DNA from: Lachnospiraceae bacterium
GTDB taxonomy: Bacteria > Bacillota > Clostridia > Lachnospirales > Lachnospiraceae
Direction of reading: 5' to 3'
Assembly: GCA_014804495.1 (NCBI GenBank)
Contig: JAAUZS010000170.1
Span: 1 to 8,301, forward strand
DNA length: 8,301 bases
Both the position numbers and the translations under genes were made by a program. Each line of letters opens with the position of its first letter. The first letter of the stretch is position 1. Below are positions 5,207-8,301 of this stretch, one piece after another. The notes below the pieces were generated by a model. That model did no database searches, was not told the DNA's origin, and was given only the letters and a program-made list of their open reading frames with translations.

Positions 5207-5698
5207 ATGAGAAAAATGGATAGCATTAAGAGCAGATACAGTAATGAAATTTTAGATAAGATATTCCGCTACTTTATGAGGACAGTTTTACACTTACAGA
5301 ATAGCGGTATCGAGAATCTGCCATTAGAAAATGATTTTGAAGAACCTTTAAAATCTTTTCTGGACATTGCAGTTGACCTGATTATTGATGGTCAGCCGCC
5401 TGAAATATCAAGACTGATTTTGGATGCAGAATACGATGCCAAAATAAGTGATGCGGCAGCTAGCGTAAAAACGGCTATGAATCTGCAGTTGATAAAGGCG
5501 TTATCATGGCATATCCATTATGACGAAGATTCTTATAAATATTTGCTGTCTACAGTAAATTTGTGGGGGAATGAGATTTCAGAATATGCTGCCCGTACAT
5601 TTTATCCGAATCTTCCGGAAGAGATTATGGAACGATATCAAATTCACGATCTGATAAAGTATATGCCAAAAGATGCATTCAGATTGGAGGATTATTGA
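5207..5698 (+). CDS. Soluble helical protein with MotA-cytoplasmic-like segment, unknown function
   Basis: A 163-residue acidic protein without a signal peptide or transmembrane helix. AAGGAG lies 5 nt before the ATG and 12 nt separate it from the peptidase gene, so the two are surely co-transcribed. An alternative Met at residue 4 is less well placed. Residues ~33-80 read SGIENLPLENDFEE, then a helix ending VDLIIDGQPPEISRLILDAE. This recalls the cytoplasmic portion of MotA-type stators (G-I-L-A-L-E-x, then L-x-L-I-V-D-G-T-D-P-E-x-x-x-x-I-L-E-x-E), but with no membrane helices and no flagellar genes nearby. The rest is predicted helical, with LPEEIMERYQIHDLIKYMP near the end. The resemblance is a pattern match by eye. 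The protein may be an adaptor or regulator of the neighbouring peptidase; that is inference. Confidence 0.85.
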   Translation: MRKMDSIKSRYSNEILDKIFRYFMRTVLHLQNSGIENLPLENDFEEPLKSFLDIAVDLIIDGQPPEISRLILDAEYDAKISDAAASVKTAMNLQLIKALSWHIHYDEDSYKYLLSTVNLWGNEISEYAARTFYPNLPEEIMERYQIHDLIKYMPKDAFRLEDY

Positions 5699-5739
5699 AT
5701 GTAACGCCAGCTCCAAATCTGCGTGGATATTCAGAGTGA
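5699..5739 (+). pseudogene. Possible 3' scar of a lost gene, second copy of the 279-313 sequence
   Basis: Between the stop of the preceding gene and the MFS gene, the frame VTPAPNLRGYSE-stop (5701-5739) mirrors VAPTSNLRRYSF-stop at 281-319. Over 35 bp, 25 positions match and nine of the ten differences are transitions, several at synonymous third positions (CCG/CCA, CGG/CGT, TCG/TCA). This looks like two diverged C-terminal coding ends of one family. The rest of the gene is not visible here. Confidence 0.35.
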
Positions 5740-5748
5740 GGTAAGCCA

Positions 5749-6999
5749 ATGAAGGAAACACTGAAGAATCGATTATATATAAAAATCTTAGCAGCGGATT
5801 TAATCTCAAATTTCGGCGATATACTTTATTATCTGGCGCTGTTGAATTACGTTCTTCAAATTGAGCATAGTAATTTTGCCATTGCAATCATCAATACATC
5901 TGAGATTATACCAATACTGTTTTCGTTTATGCTTGGATATTTTGCAGATCAAAATCAAAAACGTGTGGCGACTATAATAAAAACATTGGTCGTTAGAATA
6001 GTTGCATATCTGTTCGTAGCTATCATAATCGGATTTAACCCGAGTCTCTTTATTGTAGTGGTGGTCAGCTTTGCTAATTTTATTTCTGATTTAGCCGGAC
6101 AATATGAGAATAGCTTATATTATCCGATTAGCAATCAACTCATTCGGGCTGAAGTGCGGGAAGAGGTTATGGCTTTCCGGCAGTCTCTTACAATGAGCTT
6201 GAATATTCTTTTCAAAGCAGTTGGAGGCGTACTGATCTGCTATATATCATTCCGTAGTCTGGCAATGGTCAACGCCTTTACCTTTGCGGTAAGCATGATG
6301 ATTGTGGTTTGCTCAAAAACGGAAATGAAGAATTATTGCCCAAAAGAGGAGAGTCAGGAACCGAAGGAAAAGCAATTGATGAACCAACTTGTTCGTCAAC
6401 TGAAGAAAGAATTGGTGGATGCGGTCAGTCTTCTTTGGGAGATACCCGGAATTAAGGAAACTTTGGCGGTTATTCCCGTAATAAATGCAGGTCTTGCGGT
6501 GGTAACGTCGATTGTGGTATTACATATGGCTGAGAATCCAACTTTTTGCGTGATTAATGCAGAAATCACCATTGCACTTGTGGCAATATGTGAAACGGCT
6601 GGGAGGATAGCAGGTAGTACGTTAACGATTTTTACATTTAAAAAGATGAAACTAACTGATGCACTCAAAATCACACTTGTATTTATCATCATTCTGTTTT
6701 CAGGAATTATTGCGCAAAATATTTATATTGTTTTGGCAGCCTTATTTATAGAAGGCATATGGACCGGATGTGTCGATCCAAAAATGGGAGCTCTTATTTT
6801 TAATAGTCTTGACGAAGCAAAGTTGGCGACAGCGTTCGGTGGCATGACAACTTATTTTCAGTTGGGAGATATCGTATCCAAAATGCTTTTTTCCATCATG
6901 GTAATGTGCTTTACCACAAAGACGATTGCAGGAATTTACATATTAATCACGGCTCTTTTCTTAGGGTATGTCTTATTTTATGACAAGGTTAAAAGGTAA
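5749..6999 (+). CDS. MFS transporter, MFS_3/EntS-like efflux family
   Basis: A 416-residue protein with the layout of 12 membrane helices in two halves and a charged central cytoplasmic loop at about 191-235. The N-terminal ISNFGDILYYLAL (19-31), the motif-A-like loop GYFADQNQKR (63-72), and the later SNQLIRAEVREEVMAFRQSL (128-147) leading to FKAVGG (155-160) fit the MFS_3 group, which includes enterobactin exporter EntS and macrolide/lincosamide-type efflux pumps. It is predicted to export a small molecule across the cytoplasmic membrane using the proton gradient. GAGG is 7 nt before the ATG. It sits third in the operon, 50 nt after the previous stop and 46 nt before the ceramidase-like gene. 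Transport class is well supported; the substrate cannot be read from sequence. Confidence 0.93.
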   Translation: MKETLKNRLYIKILAADLISNFGDILYYLALLNYVLQIEHSNFAIAIINTSEIIPILFSFMLGYFADQNQKRVATIIKTLVVRIVAYLFVAIIIGFNPSLFIVVVVSFANFISDLAGQYENSLYYPISNQLIRAEVREEVMAFRQSLTMSLNILFKAVGGVLICYISFRSLAMVNAFTFAVSMMIVVCSKTEMKNYCPKEESQEPKEKQLMNQLVRQLKKELVDAVSLLWEIPGIKETLAVIPVINAGLAVVTSIVVLHMAENPTFCVINAEITIALVAICETAGRIAGSTLTIFTFKKMKLTDALKITLVFIIILFSGIIAQNIYIVLAALFIEGIWTGCVDPKMGALIFNSLDEAKLATAFGGMTTYFQLGDIVSKMLFSIMVMCFTTKTIAGIYILITALFLGYVLFYDKVKR

Positions 7000-7045
7000 A
7001 TTCTTATACTTAAGTTTGTTTTGTTAAACAGGAGGAAAGCAGAGA

Positions 7046-8301
7046 ATGATAAAACTGGGATATGCAGAAACAGATATAACACCTAATGTCCCATTGCAGT
7101 TAGTTGGATTTAACAGAGCGGATAATACTTCTAAAGGGGTATTAAAACCTTTGCTTGCGCAAGTATCAATATGGGATAGTGAAGAGCGACATTGCTTAAT
7201 TACAATTGACAGTATTGGATTTAAGAAAGAATTGGCAGATATATTGCGAATTAAAGTGGGTAATATGTTGAAAGTTTCATGCGATAAAGTAATGTTATGC
7301 TTCTCGCATTGTCATTCTGCACCGGATGCAGATGATTCGAAAGAATACTTTGAAATGGTATGCAGAAATGTTTTGATGGCTGTACAAAGTGCGGCATCTA
7401 ACACGTATCCGGTTTCTGTTGGGTGGGATAATGCAGAGGTTGATATTGGAGTTAACAGACGGGAAGATAATATAAGCTTGGATAAAAGGGCTGGTATATT
7501 ACAAGCATGTGGCTTAGATAAAGAGGAAAGAAAACTGCTTTTGATTCGGGTAACGGCTCATTGTAATGTATTGAAACGAGACAACTATTTAATATCACCG
7601 GATTATTTCGGAAATATAAGAGAAATGCTGCATGAAAAATATGGCTGTCCGGTAATGGTTATTCAGGGCTCGGCAGGAAATATAGCGCCTAAGTATTTTG
7701 ATTCCATAGAAACACCGATAGATGCAAGGGGACCACAGTATATTAGATCAAATACCGCTTTAGAAGATATGGCAGCTGCTGTTTGTGAAAAATTATCACA
7801 GAAGATAGCATCTATTGAATTGGTGGATACATTATCTGTTAATATGTATTCGAAAGAAATACTTTTTTCTGCAAATGTGCCATCTCTTACAGCAGCAGAA
7901 GAAATTGCAGAAGAGGCAAAGAATAACTGCGGAATAGACGGTACGGCATGGTTAGGGGAAATAAGCAGACTGCATAGTGCCGGAGTGCATAGTCAAGAGG
8001 AAAAGGTAGAAGTTCAATATTTTACAATTGGAAAATGGTGCATTTGTGGAGTTCCGTATGAATTAATGGTTGAATTTTCTCTTGAATCAATGGAAAAGTT
8101 AAATAATGAGTTCTTTTATGTAAATGGATATACCAATGGATGCCTGTCGTATTTTCCCACAGAAGAAGAGTATGACAGGGGCGGCTATGAAGTTTATTGG
8201 TCTCTGTTAATTTATTTTAAATATTTTAATAGGGTTTTTCCTTTTGAAAGAGATTCAGCAAGTAAACTTATTGAGTTTATTATCAGGAATGCACCGATGA
8301 A
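7046..8301 (+). CDS. Neutral/alkaline ceramidase-fold protein, 3' end outside the window
   Basis: The frame runs from ATG 7046 (AGGAGG 10 nt upstream) to the window end, 418 codons with no stop. Features of the neutral ceramidase N-terminal domain appear in order: YAETDITP (6-13), FSHCHSAPD (86-94, His88 equivalent to the first zinc His), TAHCN (170-174, His172 equivalent to the second zinc His), ISPDYFGN, QGSAGNIAP (207-215), GVPYELMVE (335-343, Glu339 as probable metal ligand) and GYTNGCLSYFPT with GGYE. True ceramidases have GDVSPN with a nucleophilic Ser; this protein has GNIAPK, with Ala214 at that place. Many bacterial homologues also lack the Ser, so the activity is probably metal-dependent hydrolysis of some other amide, or is unknown. 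No signal peptide, so it is likely cytoplasmic, unlike secreted ceramidases. Stand-alone bacterial homologues are about this long, so little is likely missing. Confidence 0.92.
   Translation, partial: MIKLGYAETDITPNVPLQLVGFNRADNTSKGVLKPLLAQVSIWDSEERHCLITIDSIGFKKELADILRIKVGNMLKVSCDKVMLCFSHCHSAPDADDSKEYFEMVCRNVLMAVQSAASNTYPVSVGWDNAEVDIGVNRREDNISLDKRAGILQACGLDKEERKLLLIRVTAHCNVLKRDNYLISPDYFGNIREMLHEKYGCPVMVIQGSAGNIAPKYFDSIETPIDARGPQYIRSNTALEDMAAAVCEKLSQKIASIELVDTLSVNMYSKEILFSANVPSLTAAEEIAEEAKNNCGIDGTAWLGEISRLHSAGVHSQEEKVEVQYFTIGKWCICGVPYELMVEFSLESMEKLNNEFFYVNGYTNGCLSYFPTEEEYDRGGYEVYWSLLIYFKYFNRVFPFERDSASKLIEFIIRNAPM

Noticed and set aside
5579..5887. Minus-strand open frame of 102 codons
   Set aside because: Antisense to the end of the 163-residue protein gene and the start of the MFS gene, both of which have family-like sequence and ribosome binding sites.
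6396..6692. Minus-strand open frame of 98 codons inside the MFS gene
   Set aside because: It is the antisense shadow of transmembrane coding sequence, with no start signal.

Overview
This is an AT-rich, densely packed, mostly plus-strand segment with strong GGAGG-type ribosome binding sites, TTGaaa/TAtaaT-type promoters and protein families typical of low-GC Firmicutes. The style is that of a gut or rumen Clostridia/Lachnospiraceae chromosome, but the species cannot be named from the sequence. It reads as accessory or rearranged DNA. There is no rRNA, tRNA, CRISPR array or transposase.

Left part (1-1525): gene debris around one intact gene. The window opens inside the last ~40 codons of an Asp/Glu/hydantoin racemase-family gene whose reading frame is broken at the edge. 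A 45-codon open remnant of an unidentified protein then overlaps, through TTGA, the TTG start of an intact CPBP (CAAX/Abi-type) membrane protease. After that come a 47-codon stump of an OmpR/VanR-type response regulator (acidic-pocket Glu replaced by Gly, cut off before the phospho-acceptor Asp) and a small 53-residue two-helix membrane protein that ends in a terminator-like hairpin.

Middle part (1526-3394): three plus-strand genes in a row, probably one transcript. They encode a bitopic protein with an extracytoplasmic domain, a small soluble acidic protein that overlaps it, and a seven-helix membrane protein. None has a known function. About 200 bp without a supportable gene follow.

Right part (3395-8301): the most interesting unit. 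A small antitoxin-like protein on the minus strand and a four-gene plus-strand operon diverge from a region with a good sigma-A-type promoter on each strand. The operon encodes: (1) a peptidase C1B (bleomycin hydrolase/PepC-like) protein with a full Cys-His-Asn triad but no C-terminal autoprocessed tail; (2) a 163-residue soluble helical protein with a segment resembling the cytoplasmic helices of MotA; (3) an MFS_3/EntS-type 12-helix exporter; (4) a neutral-ceramidase-fold protein with its metal-ligand motifs but with Ala where true ceramidases carry the nucleophilic Ser, cut by the window end. Two predicted amide-bond-directed cytoplasmic enzymes beside an exporter suggest, as an inference only, processing or inactivation plus export of an amide-linked small molecule or peptide.

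A diverged 35-bp sequence occurs twice, directly upstream of the CPBP gene and of the MFS gene. Its substitution pattern looks like the C-terminal coding end of one shared protein family, so both places may be scars of lost genes.
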